Origin: UBA1189 sp045594245
GTDB taxonomy: Bacteria > Bacteroidota > Bacteroidia > Bacteroidales > Bacteroidaceae
Assembly (NCBI GenBank): GCA_045594245.1
Contig: JAZNYG010000043.1
Span: forward strand, 1-27,588
Direction of reading: 5' to 3'
Length of the DNA stretch: 27,588 nt
The stretch's first letter is position 1; each line of letters opens with the position of its first letter. The notes beneath the pieces are model-generated. The model was given only the letters and a program-made list of their open reading frames with translations, was not told the origin of the DNA and did no database searches. Below are positions 1 to 5,516 of the stretch, piece by piece. The position numbers and the translations under genes are program-made.

Positions 1-1
1 G

Positions 2-130
2 ATGGAAGGAACGGTCAATAAAATCAAAGGTATTAAGAGAAGTATGTTCAACAGGGCTGGGATTAATTTATTGAGGGCGAAAGTATTGCATGCGAACTAT
101 GGAAGAGGCTACAACTTGCCCCTAAATTGA
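2..130 (+). CDS. 3' end of an ISL3-like (DDE) transposase gene, cut by the window edge
   Basis: The open frame that enters from the left edge ends with TGA at 128-130. Its 42 visible residues contain EGTVNKIKGIKRSMFNRAG followed by INLLRAKVLHANYG. This matches the C-terminal end typical of ISL3-family transposases (E-G-x-V-N-x-I-K-x-I-K-R-x-M-x-R-A-x-x-x-L-L-R-A-K/R-V-L). In that family the segment holds the last catalytic Glu of the DDE triad. The ATG at position 2 is an internal Met, not the start; the rest of the gene lies upstream. The terminal inverted repeat of the element cannot be placed without its left end, so it is unknown whether the copy is intact. The assignment rests on a short segment. 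Confidence 0.65.
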   Translation: MEGTVNKIKGIKRSMFNRAGINLLRAKVLHANYGRGYNLPLN

Positions 131-206
131 CGAAGAACCAACATGTTTACCCGTTTTCGGTCAAGGTATCGGTAATCGCCCATAACACGCTATCATATTG
201 CCAGTT

Positions 207-238
207 ATCGACCGACACCCCCGTTGCGGGGTATCGGT
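207..238 (+). repeat. Hairpin repeat A, copy 1 (inverted partner at 756-787)
   Basis: This 32-base unit begins ATCGACCGACACCC and ends GGGTATCGGT, so it is itself an imperfect hairpin around GTTG. The reverse complement of 756-787 matches it at 30 of 32 positions by direct comparison. It lies just downstream of the transposase stop codon and could be a terminator-like or REP-like element. Confidence 0.6.
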
Positions 239-378
239 CATGTTGCAGCATGTGCAAGCAACATTTTTTTCACCTACTCGCCGAATTCCTTACACCTACA
301 GAAGAAACTCCTTACGCCTTGCCAGGCCAAAAATAAAAAAACGTTTCACCTCGAAGAGTGCAGCTTGCTGCTTATTGC

Positions 379-441
379 AGCCGGATGGCACACACAAGCA
401 TTAGCGCGTGTGATTCGTGAGATTCGCGAGATTCGCGTGAA
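379..441 (+). repeat. 63-base dispersed repeat B, copy 1
   Basis: The unit starts AGCCGGATGGCACACAC and ends with three tandem-like GATTCGYGA steps. Its reverse complement recurs at 3311-3373 with 59 of 63 identical bases, and its right part recurs at 3419-3448. It contains no open frame of note. The three copies flank the AbiE/YkvA block. Confidence 0.75.
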
Positions 442-498
442 GTTCAATTATTTATGCGAGAGTATTCTTATGCGTCAGCCCTGTAGTTAGTATAAAAA

Positions 499-623
499 TA
501 TTGCAAGGCTCTGATCAAAATGTTAGCCGACGCGGAGCATTAGCGTCGGTTGCGACGACGGAAGGTTTATCTTCCCAAAGGAGTTATTGCAAGGCTCTGA
601 TCAAAATGTCAGAGCCTTGCAAT
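499..623. repeat. 25-base direct repeat, second copy forming a perfect 15-bp hairpin
   Basis: A unit beginning TATTGCAAGGCTCTGATC is present at 499-523 and again at 585-609. The second copy continues into its own complement, so ATTGCAAGGCTCTGA (586-600) pairs perfectly with TCAGAGCCTTGCAAT (609-623) around an 8-base loop. Between the two copies is another stem, CCGACGC (527-533) with GCGTCGG (543-549). After the large hairpin the plus strand reads AGAAAAATTC, not a T-tract, so this is not a classic terminator for plus-strand transcription. Confidence 0.7.
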
Positions 624-755
624 AGAAAAATTCTCTTTGTCCAATTTGGAAATTGCATGTATGCAATTCAAAAACCGCCTTTTTCGGCCTCCAGAAATCT
701 GACGTTTTGCTACCCAAACAGACAAAATGCTGACATTATGCTACACTCCACACCC

Positions 756-787
756 ACCGACACCCCGCAACAGGGGTGTCGGTCGAT
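756..787 (-). repeat. Hairpin repeat A, copy 2 (inverted orientation)
   Basis: The stem arms ACCGACACCCC and GGGGTGTCGGT pair perfectly around the loop GCAACA. As a whole the unit is the reverse complement of 207-238 with two mismatches. There is no obvious T-tract directly after the stem on the plus strand, so a simple intrinsic terminator is not demonstrated. Confidence 0.6.
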
Positions 788-943
788 AAATATAATATAT
801 ACAGTATGTTACAGCTAAAAACCGATACCTTAGTCTAAAACAGGAGAACACTATTTTGTCAACGTCAACGTTATCGTTTTCGTTGAAAAGCCACTGCTTT
901 TCTCATCTACCGACACCTACGCTAAAAAAGCAAAACTCATTTT

Positions 944-972
944 CTCCCACGAATTACACGGATGACCACGAA
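944..972 (-). repeat. Dispersed CGTG-type repeat C (minus orientation)
   Basis: The plus strand reads CCCACGAATTACACGGATG then ACCACGAA. Reverse complemented, this is the recurring motif TTCGTGG-TCATCCGTG-TAATTCGTGGGA that also occurs near 10135 and 10244 and, more loosely, near 1248, 2649 and 3215. Similar intergenic motifs are familiar from many Bacteroidetes genomes. Confidence 0.55.
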
Positions 973-1065
973 ACGAAGTTCGCCGCCCAACGGGGCCAAA
1001 GGCAATCTTATTGGTTGCCTAAAGATGCAATAATACAGGTATATATTTAAGCAATAATTCCGCGA

Positions 1066-1146
1066 GTGTCATCCTGACAAAGCGAAGCGACGGAAGGATC
1101 TCGCGCAGGGACATTTTGAGATGTTTCACTTCGTTCAACATGACAC
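1066..1146. repeat. Widespread TGTCATCCTGA...ATGACA intergenic repeat
   Basis: The element is bounded by GTGTCATCCTGA and TCAACATGACAC, which are imperfect inverted ends. Inside it carries AAGCGAAGCGACGGAAGGATCT and then TTTCACTTCGTTCA, each half being rich in GAAGCGA or its complement. Sequences of this form (CCTGAGCGAAGCGAAGGATCT type) are scattered between genes in many unrelated bacteria. The identification is from memory of that pattern. Confidence 0.55.
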
Positions 1147-1211
1147 GAGGCATCTTGGAGAACATTAAGTTACATCTGTTGACTTTAATTCATCAGCACG
1201 ATAGTGCCTAT

Positions 1212-1248
1212 AGGTTATCGTCTTCGTTATCGCCATCGTTGATAGATA
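1212..1248 (+). repeat. Hexamer-type TCGTYA repeat D, longer copy
   Basis: The sequence AGGTTATCGTCTTCGTTATC, continuing CGCCATCGTTGATAGATA, consists of degenerate hexamers. The same flanks, AGGTTATCGT and CGTTGATAGATA, occur at 3531-3561 with one hexamer fewer. Shorter relatives lie at 870-886 and 10213-10227. It is immediately followed by an ATCCGTGTCATCCGTGGG motif of repeat C. Confidence 0.6.
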
Positions 1249-1299
1249 ATCCGTGTCATCCGTGGGCGGCATATTAACTTAGTCTTAAGAGAATTTCCA

Positions 1300-1998
1300 T
1301 CATTCCTCAGTTGCAATTAAAGGAATAGCAGCGAATAGCTCGAGAGCTGTTGCAGTCTCCTCTATCAGTTTGGAGCGTACAAAAACTTTTGTTTTATTAT
1401 CAATTACTTCACCCAAACCCTGCATAAGCATTTTCGGACTAGCAGCACGCAACTTCTCCACACAGGCAAGAGCATAATCACTCACCCCCATCCCTGTACG
1501 CTCTATCACAATCTGCTCATTGATTTCAGTGTGATTGTTCAAGAAGAACCAGCAGTCAAAGACATCACGCGGAGAAATTCGTTCCCCCATTGCACATAGT
1601 TTGTGCGCAAACATATCGGGCATTTTCATCACGCGTATATCTGTTCCGGCCAGGTTGCGTATCTCATAATGATTATCATACTGCCGATTCGATATTTCTA
1701 CCTTCAGCATACGTTCGCCCTTCCCATAATTGAGCACAAGCAGAATACCATAATGCTTGATAGCCTCATCATCTATCGTACCAAAACGCTGCAGTATGCC
1801 ACGAACCTTAACAAAGACCTCACGCTCTTTGGTTGGGTCAAGCAAGTTGAAGTCCAGATCGGTAGAGAAACGGGGCAGATTGTGGAAGAACATCAGTGCA
1901 GTCCCACCCTTGAATGCCAGCAGGCGGCACAAGTCCTTGTCACGGAAGATTAGTCCCAAGATCTGGGCCATGTACAGTTTATGTTTATCCTTGTTCAT
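1300..1998 (-). CDS. AbiEii/AbiGii-type nucleotidyltransferase toxin
   Basis: This is the 232-residue toxin of a type IV-like abortive-infection pair. The DNA polymerase beta-like nucleotidyltransferase signature is visible at K30-G-G-T33 followed by R43-F-S-T-D47-L-D49-F. A second conserved block, H-K-L-C-A-M-G-E-R near residue 132 and R-D-V-F-D near 143, is typical of AbiEii (formerly DUF1814). Family members act as tRNA- or nucleotide-modifying growth inhibitors; which substrate this one uses cannot be read here. The ATG at 1998 lies 3 bases after the antitoxin stop, so the two genes are surely co-transcribed and probably translationally coupled. Length is close to the shorter members of the family. 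No truncation is seen. Confidence 0.88.
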   Translation of the reverse strand: MNKDKHKLYMAQILGLIFRDKDLCRLLAFKGGTALMFFHNLPRFSTDLDFNLLDPTKEREVFVKVRGILQRFGTIDDEAIKHYGILLVLNYGKGERMLKVEISNRQYDNHYEIRNLAGTDIRVMKMPDMFAHKLCAMGERISPRDVFDCWFFLNNHTEINEQIVIERTGMGVSDYALACVEKLRAASPKMLMQGLGEVIDNKTKVFVRSKLIEETATALELFAAIPLIATEE

Positions 1999-2001
1999 AC
2001 G

Positions 2002-2574
2002 CTATAGTCCAAGCAAATTGTATACACGTTCGGCAAGCACCGATGAATTATAGTTAGGCAACAACTTAAGCACCTTTTTCTTATCAAGGGGGCGCAAATT
2101 ATCGAAATAGCAGTTGCCGTTACTCAGATAGAGCATATCAAGAAAAGCTCGCTCGGGTGTAGCAATATTGATATTATCTTTAGTAACAATCCCCTCCATT
2201 CCAGCCCATAGTTCGTAATTAATCTTACGGAACGAATAGCTGTGTCCATCAACATCTATCGTACGCGACAAGTAGCTCACCGATGTTATCGTCGAATCAT
2301 ATTGAAACACCACTCCTGCACGTTGCAGCACATATTCAAGCGAGATATATGAGGGGCGGAATAGGCTGCATGCCATCTCTTCAACATTATAACCTTGTTT
2401 GGCATAGATTCCCCTTCGAGGATTCAACAGCACTCCCTGATGGGTATACCGGTGCATCTTGACAGCCAAAGCCGATGCACTTATCTTGCTATCAATCAAC
2501 AATAAGGACTGAGGGGTAAAAACAGTTCGGCTACTCCTCAAAATCTCCACCAATAGACTATTCTGTGAACTCAT
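2002..2574 (-). CDS. AbiEi-type antitoxin / transcriptional regulator
   Basis: This is a 190-residue protein directly upstream of the AbiEii toxin, in the antitoxin position. The N-terminal region, SSQNSLLVEILRSSRTVFTP followed by a basic winged-helix-like segment (ALAVKMHRYTHQGVLLNPRRGIYAK), fits the AbiEi N-terminal helix-turn-helix domain. The C-terminal part contains IATPERAFLDMLYL near residue 140, a block characteristic of the AbiEi antitoxin domain. A TTG at 2583 could extend it by three residues, but the ATG at 2574 is preferred. AbiEi proteins usually repress their own operon, and the promoter at 2603-2633 would be the place for this. No perfect operator repeat was recognised. Confidence 0.82.
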   Translation of the reverse strand: MSSQNSLLVEILRSSRTVFTPQSLLLIDSKISASALAVKMHRYTHQGVLLNPRRGIYAKQGYNVEEMACSLFRPSYISLEYVLQRAGVVFQYDSTITSVSYLSRTIDVDGHSYSFRKINYELWAGMEGIVTKDNINIATPERAFLDMLYLSNGNCYFDNLRPLDKKKVLKLLPNYNSSVLAERVYNLLGL

Positions 2575-2602
2575 AATTATCAATTATGCAATTATCAGTT
2601 CA

Positions 2603-2633
2603 CAAAATTACAAAATAGCATTTAATTACACAA
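2603..2633 (-). promoter_or_regulatory. Probable promoter of the abiE pair
   Basis: On the minus strand TAATTTTG (2603-2610) matches the Bacteroidetes -7 motif TAnnTTTG exactly. It is preceded by TTG (2631-2633) with a 20-base spacer, as expected for the -33 element. The antitoxin ATG lies 29 bases downstream. Confidence 0.6.
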
Positions 2634-2648
2634 GCGATTGAAGAAAAA

Positions 2649-2722
2649 AGTGTATCCGTAAATATCCGTGCCATCTGTGGGCAATACATCAGTTTAGAGT
2701 TTAGTGTTTAGAGTTTAGAGAG
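2649..2722. repeat. Repeat C remnant followed by TTTAGAG/TTTAGTG repeats
   Basis: ATCCGTAAATATCCGTGCC and CATCTGTGGGC are a loose copy of repeat C. Directly after it, 2692-2721 holds four tandem steps of GTTTAGAG/GTTTAGTG. A reverse-complement version of the latter (CTCTAAACACTAAAC) is found near 10950-10965. No gene is present from 2584 to 2840. Confidence 0.5.
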
Positions 2723-2840
2723 CCATCCGGAAGATAACTCATAATTAACAACTCCGTTGTTGAGCTTCGGCTGCGTTCGCAGTAAGAGTTTCAATCAAGC
2801 TTGACTCTTGCTCACTGGCACGAACCTTCCTAACTCCTAA

Positions 2841-3179
2841 TTAATCAAACCACTGGCGCACCCTCTCCCTCGCCTTGCGCTTGACCTCCTCATCAATCAC
2901 CACCAGCAATTTGAATATTGCCCACAGTATAGCAGCATCATCAATGATGCCCACCACAGGGATAGCATCAGGGATAAGGTCCACCGGCAAGATGAGGTAG
3001 GCCAATGCCCCAACAATCTTTGCCTTATCCTTTGCCGACAATGTGGGCGACTGCAGGGCATAGTACACCACCAGAGCCCAGTATCCCAACCATTTCACTG
3101 CTCCCATTACCCAATCCAATATCGACTCATTAGACTTATACATACTCTCGTTCTTCTGATACTTTTCCATATTACTCAT
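2841..3179 (-). CDS. YkvA/DUF1232 family small membrane protein
   Basis: This is a 112-residue protein with the DUF1232 core: a hydrophobic stretch AKIVGALAYLILPVDLIPD followed by AIPVVGIIDDAAILWAIFKLL (residues about 54-93). The L-P-x-D-x-I-P-D motif and the D-D pair are the hallmark of the YkvA family. Another hydrophobic segment, WVMGAVKWLGYWALVVYYAL, lies at residues 23-42, so two to three membrane segments are likely. The C-terminus is strongly basic and helical (EEVKRKARERVRQWFD). The function of the family is not established. The ATG at 3179 is used; an in-frame ATG three codons later (MEKYQ) is possible. It appears to be a single-gene unit. Confidence 0.85.
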   Translation of the reverse strand: MSNMEKYQKNESMYKSNESILDWVMGAVKWLGYWALVVYYALQSPTLSAKDKAKIVGALAYLILPVDLIPDAIPVVGIIDDAAILWAIFKLLVVIDEEVKRKARERVRQWFD

Positions 3180-3310
3180 ACTTTATTTACTTTTTACGTT
3201 TCACTTATATTTTCCACAAATGGGCACGAATCTACACAAATATAACAGGACATAGACATATTGAAATCCAGGGCTGATGTGTCAAGATATTCCTGCATAA
3301 ATATTTGAAT

Positions 3311-3373
3311 TCCACGCAGATCTCGCGAATCTCGCGAATCACACGCGCTAATGCTTGTGTGTGCCATCCGGCT
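3311..3373 (-). repeat. 63-base dispersed repeat B, copy 2 (inverted)
   Basis: The reverse complement of this segment aligns without gaps to 379-441, with four mismatches in 63 bases. A third partial copy in the opposite orientation follows at 3419-3448 (starting TTCTGCGAGATTTGCGAG). The two nearby copies could form a large imperfect hairpin around 3374-3418. Confidence 0.75.
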
Positions 3374-3418
3374 GAAAACACTCGGCAAAGCCGACAAGCG
3401 CGGGCGAAGCGACGCGCC

Positions 3419-3448
3419 TTCTGCGAGATTTGCGAGATTCGCGTGAAA
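3419..3448 (+). repeat. Repeat B, partial copy 3
   Basis: This segment contains GCGAGATTTGCGAGATTC and then GCGTGAAA, matching the right-hand third of repeat B (412-441). It has the same orientation as copy 1 and opposes copy 2. Confidence 0.6.
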
Positions 3449-3530
3449 TAATTAATTGATTCTATGACAGTAAATAGATAGTCTTTGTAGATATTTCTGG
3501 TGCGTCTGTCCTGATCGAAATGCCTTTAAT

Positions 3531-3561
3531 AGGTTATCGTCATCGTCATCGTTGATAGATA
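3531..3561 (+). repeat. Hexamer-type TCGTCA repeat D, shorter copy
   Basis: It has the same flanks as 1212-1248 but is six bases shorter, with the internal units TCGTCA TCGTCA. This suggests gain or loss of hexamer units within the family. Confidence 0.6.
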
Positions 3562-3572
3562 TAATTCGCAGG

Positions 3573-3956
3573 CTATCTCCTCCTCCGTTTCCCCCTACTC
3601 GGCATCCTCACCGGAACATAGTGTCCCCGATTATCCATCACGTATGGCCTGCCCTTTATATATATGATATCGTCGGGCTCCTCATACGCATCACACTCAT
3701 CGTAGTCCTCATCATCCTTCAGAAGATAGGGAATCAAACGCCCGTCGGGGTACTTATGATACACATTGCCATCAATGATTGTCAGCTCCGTGCCAGCAGG
3801 GAACTCCCCCTCATAGTGCTTGTTCTTACCACTTAGTGCCCTGCCAACGGCATACCCTGCCACACCACTAGCAGCCACCGCCGCAACACCCTTGATTGCC
3901 GTCTTGCGCATCTCAGGATTACTCCAGATAATTTTCAATCCTTCCAAAAGGTTCAT
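3573..3956 (-). CDS. Small glycine-zipper-like membrane protein with a basic C-terminus, function unknown
   Basis: This is a 127-residue protein with no recognised family name. Residues 19-40 (TAIKGVAAVAASGVAGYAVG) form a small-residue-rich hydrophobic helix resembling glycine-zipper membrane segments. A soluble part follows with short repeated turns (TIIDGNVYHKYPDGRLIPYL and IIYIKGRPYVMDNRGHYVPV), an acidic centre (DDEDYDECDAYEEPDD) and an arginine/lysine-rich tail (RGKRRRR). The start is well supported: a strong AGGAGG lies eight bases before the ATG, unusual for this genome. A -7-like TACTTTTG lies at 4035-4042 on the minus strand, about 80 bases upstream of the ATG. Coding is likely, function unknown. 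Confidence 0.68.
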   Translation of the reverse strand: MNLLEGLKIIWSNPEMRKTAIKGVAAVAASGVAGYAVGRALSGKNKHYEGEFPAGTELTIIDGNVYHKYPDGRLIPYLLKDDEDYDECDAYEEPDDIIYIKGRPYVMDNRGHYVPVRMPSRGKRRRR

Positions 3957-4034
3957 TTCTATTCCTCCTATTTATTAAAGGTACTAAAACAATTTGTCTT
4001 ACTTCCACGATGCAAAACTATCGCGAGAGTAAGA

Positions 4035-4042
4035 CAAAAGTA
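4035..4042 (-). promoter_or_regulatory. -7 element candidate for the 127-residue membrane protein
   Basis: Minus-strand TACTTTTG matches TAnnTTTG exactly. No clear TTTG is found 19-21 bases upstream, so only half of the promoter signature is present. Confidence 0.35.
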
Positions 4043-4157
4043 GTCTGAGCAAGAGGAGAAAATTTGCGGAAATAAAAAAAGTTGCAAAAAGAACTATAAC
4101 AAAACAGTATCTCACACTAGCCTCATAATAAGAAGTAAGTATCTGGCAAAGAAAAAA

Positions 4158-4189
4158 ATAGTACCAAAACGGATGGTTTTTGGTACTAT
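4158..4189 (-). terminator. Palindrome E copy 1; hairpin terminator candidate for the dynamin operon
   Basis: The arms ATAGTACCAAAAC (4158-4170) and GTTTTTGGTACTAT (4176-4189) pair with one extra T. Read on the minus strand the stem is followed by a run of seven T. It sits about 60 bases past the last stop codon of the leftward operon, the right place for an intrinsic terminator. A second copy with perfect 14-bp arms is at 10852-10885. Confidence 0.6.
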
Positions 4190-4248
4190 ATATGTTCTTC
4201 ACAACTTTCAGACAAAGAATATCACTGCCTCTAGTATCTAATCTAAAG

Positions 4249-5142
4249 CTATCCTAAATTATCTGTTGTGTTTCTCTTTCCCTCAATACATATTAATGAA
4301 ATTCCAAGATTATTATCATTAATATCTTCGTTAATATTGTCTGCTTTATCATCGAATTCATCAAGTAACACTTCTATCGTATCTTTTATTTCATCACCAC
4401 ATTGCCTTTTTTCTTTCTTGCTGCTAAAATTCTTTCTTCTAAAAAATGTTTTCTGTGTTATTTCTAATAAATCCCAAATCATCCATGACCAATCATCAAT
4501 TATTGGTTGAGCTTTTGAAACAAAAGTTCCACCTACTTGAAATTCTATTAATCTTATAAGTTGCTCAGCAAATGATAGAGATACGTTTAAAGACTTATTT
4601 GCTGTCGCACAACCAAATAAGGGCTTTCCTGTCACATTATTAATTAGTAGATATTGGGCTCCTGAATGGATTGTCTTAGGATATATGTCGCGTTCTTCCC
4701 CATTCAAATGATTTGCTTTTTTATACTTAAAATGAGGCCATTTTGTATAAAGGATTAATTGATGAGGTTCATAAATCGTTGTTGCGGACTTATTCTTTGT
4801 TACTTTGGCCTGCAATAATAATGCATTATATATTGCATCCTTTCCATCTATCTCTTTATAAACAATAAGCAAATCGCCTATTTCAGGAGAAGACATGCTA
4901 GAGAATTTTGGATCAATAAACTCGACTAAAGGCTTTTGATGTATAAAACATCCGCATACTCGAAATTCAAGGTAAGGAATATAGTTTGTTAGTATTTTTT
5001 TTAATGCATTCGGGAAGTTACAAGTCAAAGCGGCTATATAATCGGGTTCTTGTGGATTAACTAATTTTGATACTATGCTAGTCAATTCTTTTTCAATCTC
5101 CGTAGATAGCTGATTTTTAATAGAACTGTTAATATTTGCCAT
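4249..5142 (-). CDS. PD-(D/E)XK nuclease-like protein, last gene of the dynamin operon
   Basis: This 297-residue protein matches no family I can name with certainty. Residues 87-113 read EIGDLLIVYK, about ten residues, then NALLLQAK. Beta-strand, Asp90, spacing of about 20, beta-strand and Q-A-K 111-113 fit the D...(E/Q)xK active site of the restriction-endonuclease-like fold. Candidate upstream acids are Glu59 and Glu74. The C-terminal third is charged (KKEKRQ, then DEFDDKADNINEDINDNN). The ATG at 5142 is chosen over a TTG at 5157 because it begins one base after the preceding gene's TAA, a sign of translational coupling. The base composition is very AT-rich like the rest of the operon and unlike the flanking genes. 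No membrane segment is seen. The nuclease function is inferred from the motif only. Confidence 0.72.
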   Translation of the reverse strand: MANINSSIKNQLSTEIEKELTSIVSKLVNPQEPDYIAALTCNFPNALKKILTNYIPYLEFRVCGCFIHQKPLVEFIDPKFSSMSSPEIGDLLIVYKEIDGKDAIYNALLLQAKVTKNKSATTIYEPHQLILYTKWPHFKYKKANHLNGEERDIYPKTIHSGAQYLLINNVTGKPLFGCATANKSLNVSLSFAEQLIRLIEFQVGGTFVSKAQPIIDDWSWMIWDLLEITQKTFFRRKNFSSKKEKRQCGDEIKDTIEVLLDEFDDKADNINEDINDNNLGISLICIEGKRNTTDNLG

Positions 5143-5143
5143 A

Positions 5144-5500
5144 TTACTTATACACAATATAAACGTGATATATTTGATTCTTAGAGGTCATAGGGTCATT
5201 CTCACTCTCTTCTACTCTTTGGTTGTCACACTTAGAATCAGATATGTACTTTTCTATTAATAAAACTTCCATCTTGTCGATAAAGGATTTATGTTTAGAA
5301 GAATATATAGATTCTATTTTATCATAAGCTCCATTATACCCGTTTAATCTTTCTAATAGGGTTTGTCCTGTTTTCCCAATTTTAAATTTATTGCATGTAG
5401 AGATTATATTGTCTATCTTTCTGTATAATAGGACATGTGATAATCTCTTTATCCTATATACCTTGTGTTGGCTAACACAGCCTCTTCTCTTTATTTGCAT
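5144..5500 (-). CDS. GIY-YIG-like small protein of the dynamin operon
   Basis: This is a 118-residue protein. Residues 38-51 read KFKIGKTGQTLLER, resembling the second motif of GIY-YIG / T5orf172-type nucleases (Y/F-K-I-G-K-T ... R). A conserved-looking acid follows at the expected distance: KMEVLLIEKY, with Glu78 as the candidate metal ligand. The classical GIY tyrosines are not obvious at the N-terminus, so the fold may be divergent or inactive. The gene begins 16 bases after the 587-residue gene's stop and ends one base before the next ATG, so it belongs to the same transcript. It is AT-rich like its neighbours. It could equally be a nucleic-acid-binding subunit. Confidence 0.65.
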   Translation of the reverse strand: MQIKRRGCVSQHKVYRIKRLSHVLLYRKIDNIISTCNKFKIGKTGQTLLERLNGYNGAYDKIESIYSSKHKSFIDKMEVLLIEKYISDSKCDNQRVEESENDPMTSKNQIYHVYIVYK

Positions 5501-5516
5501 AAATATTAATTAGCAA

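Larger units (their letters stand above)
131..1299. other. Gene-free, repeat-rich intergenic region
   Basis: No convincing gene lies between the transposase stop and the AbiE toxin stop. Short open frames here (for example 224-490, 501-818 and 856-1050) run through hairpins and repeats, show no family motif and overlap one another, so I do not call them. The stretch holds several separate repeat types described individually: paired hairpins at 207 and 756, a 63-base unit at 379, direct repeats and a strong hairpin at 499-623, a small palindrome with 8-bp arms AATTGCAT / ATGCAATT at 651-668, degenerate direct repeats TGACnTTnTGCTAC at 700-713 and 731-744, and tandem-like TCGTTA units at 870 and 1212. 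Confidence 0.6.
3180..3572. other. Gene-free stretch carrying repeats B, C and D
   Basis: No gene is supported here. It contains a possible -7 motif for the YkvA gene (minus-strand TATATTTG at 3237-3244, with no good -33 partner), a loose repeat C copy at 3215-3243, repeat B copies at 3311-3373 and 3419-3448, a small stem TCGGC/GCCGA at 3382-3394 in an unusually GC-rich patch, and repeat D at 3531-3561. Confidence 0.55.

Noticed and set aside
499..609. Possible CRISPR array from the two direct repeats
   Set aside because: There are only two copies, the second is part of a hairpin, no regular spacer follows and no cas gene is in the window.
3999..4202. A 67-residue hydrophobic minus-strand frame
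   Set aside because: It overlaps the palindrome/terminator at 4158-4189 and a -7 motif, has no ribosome binding signal, and its hydrophobicity follows from T-rich DNA.
5143..5157. TTG start at 5157 for the nuclease-like protein
   Set aside because: It would overlap the upstream gene, while the ATG at 5142 sits one base after its stop, a better coupled start.
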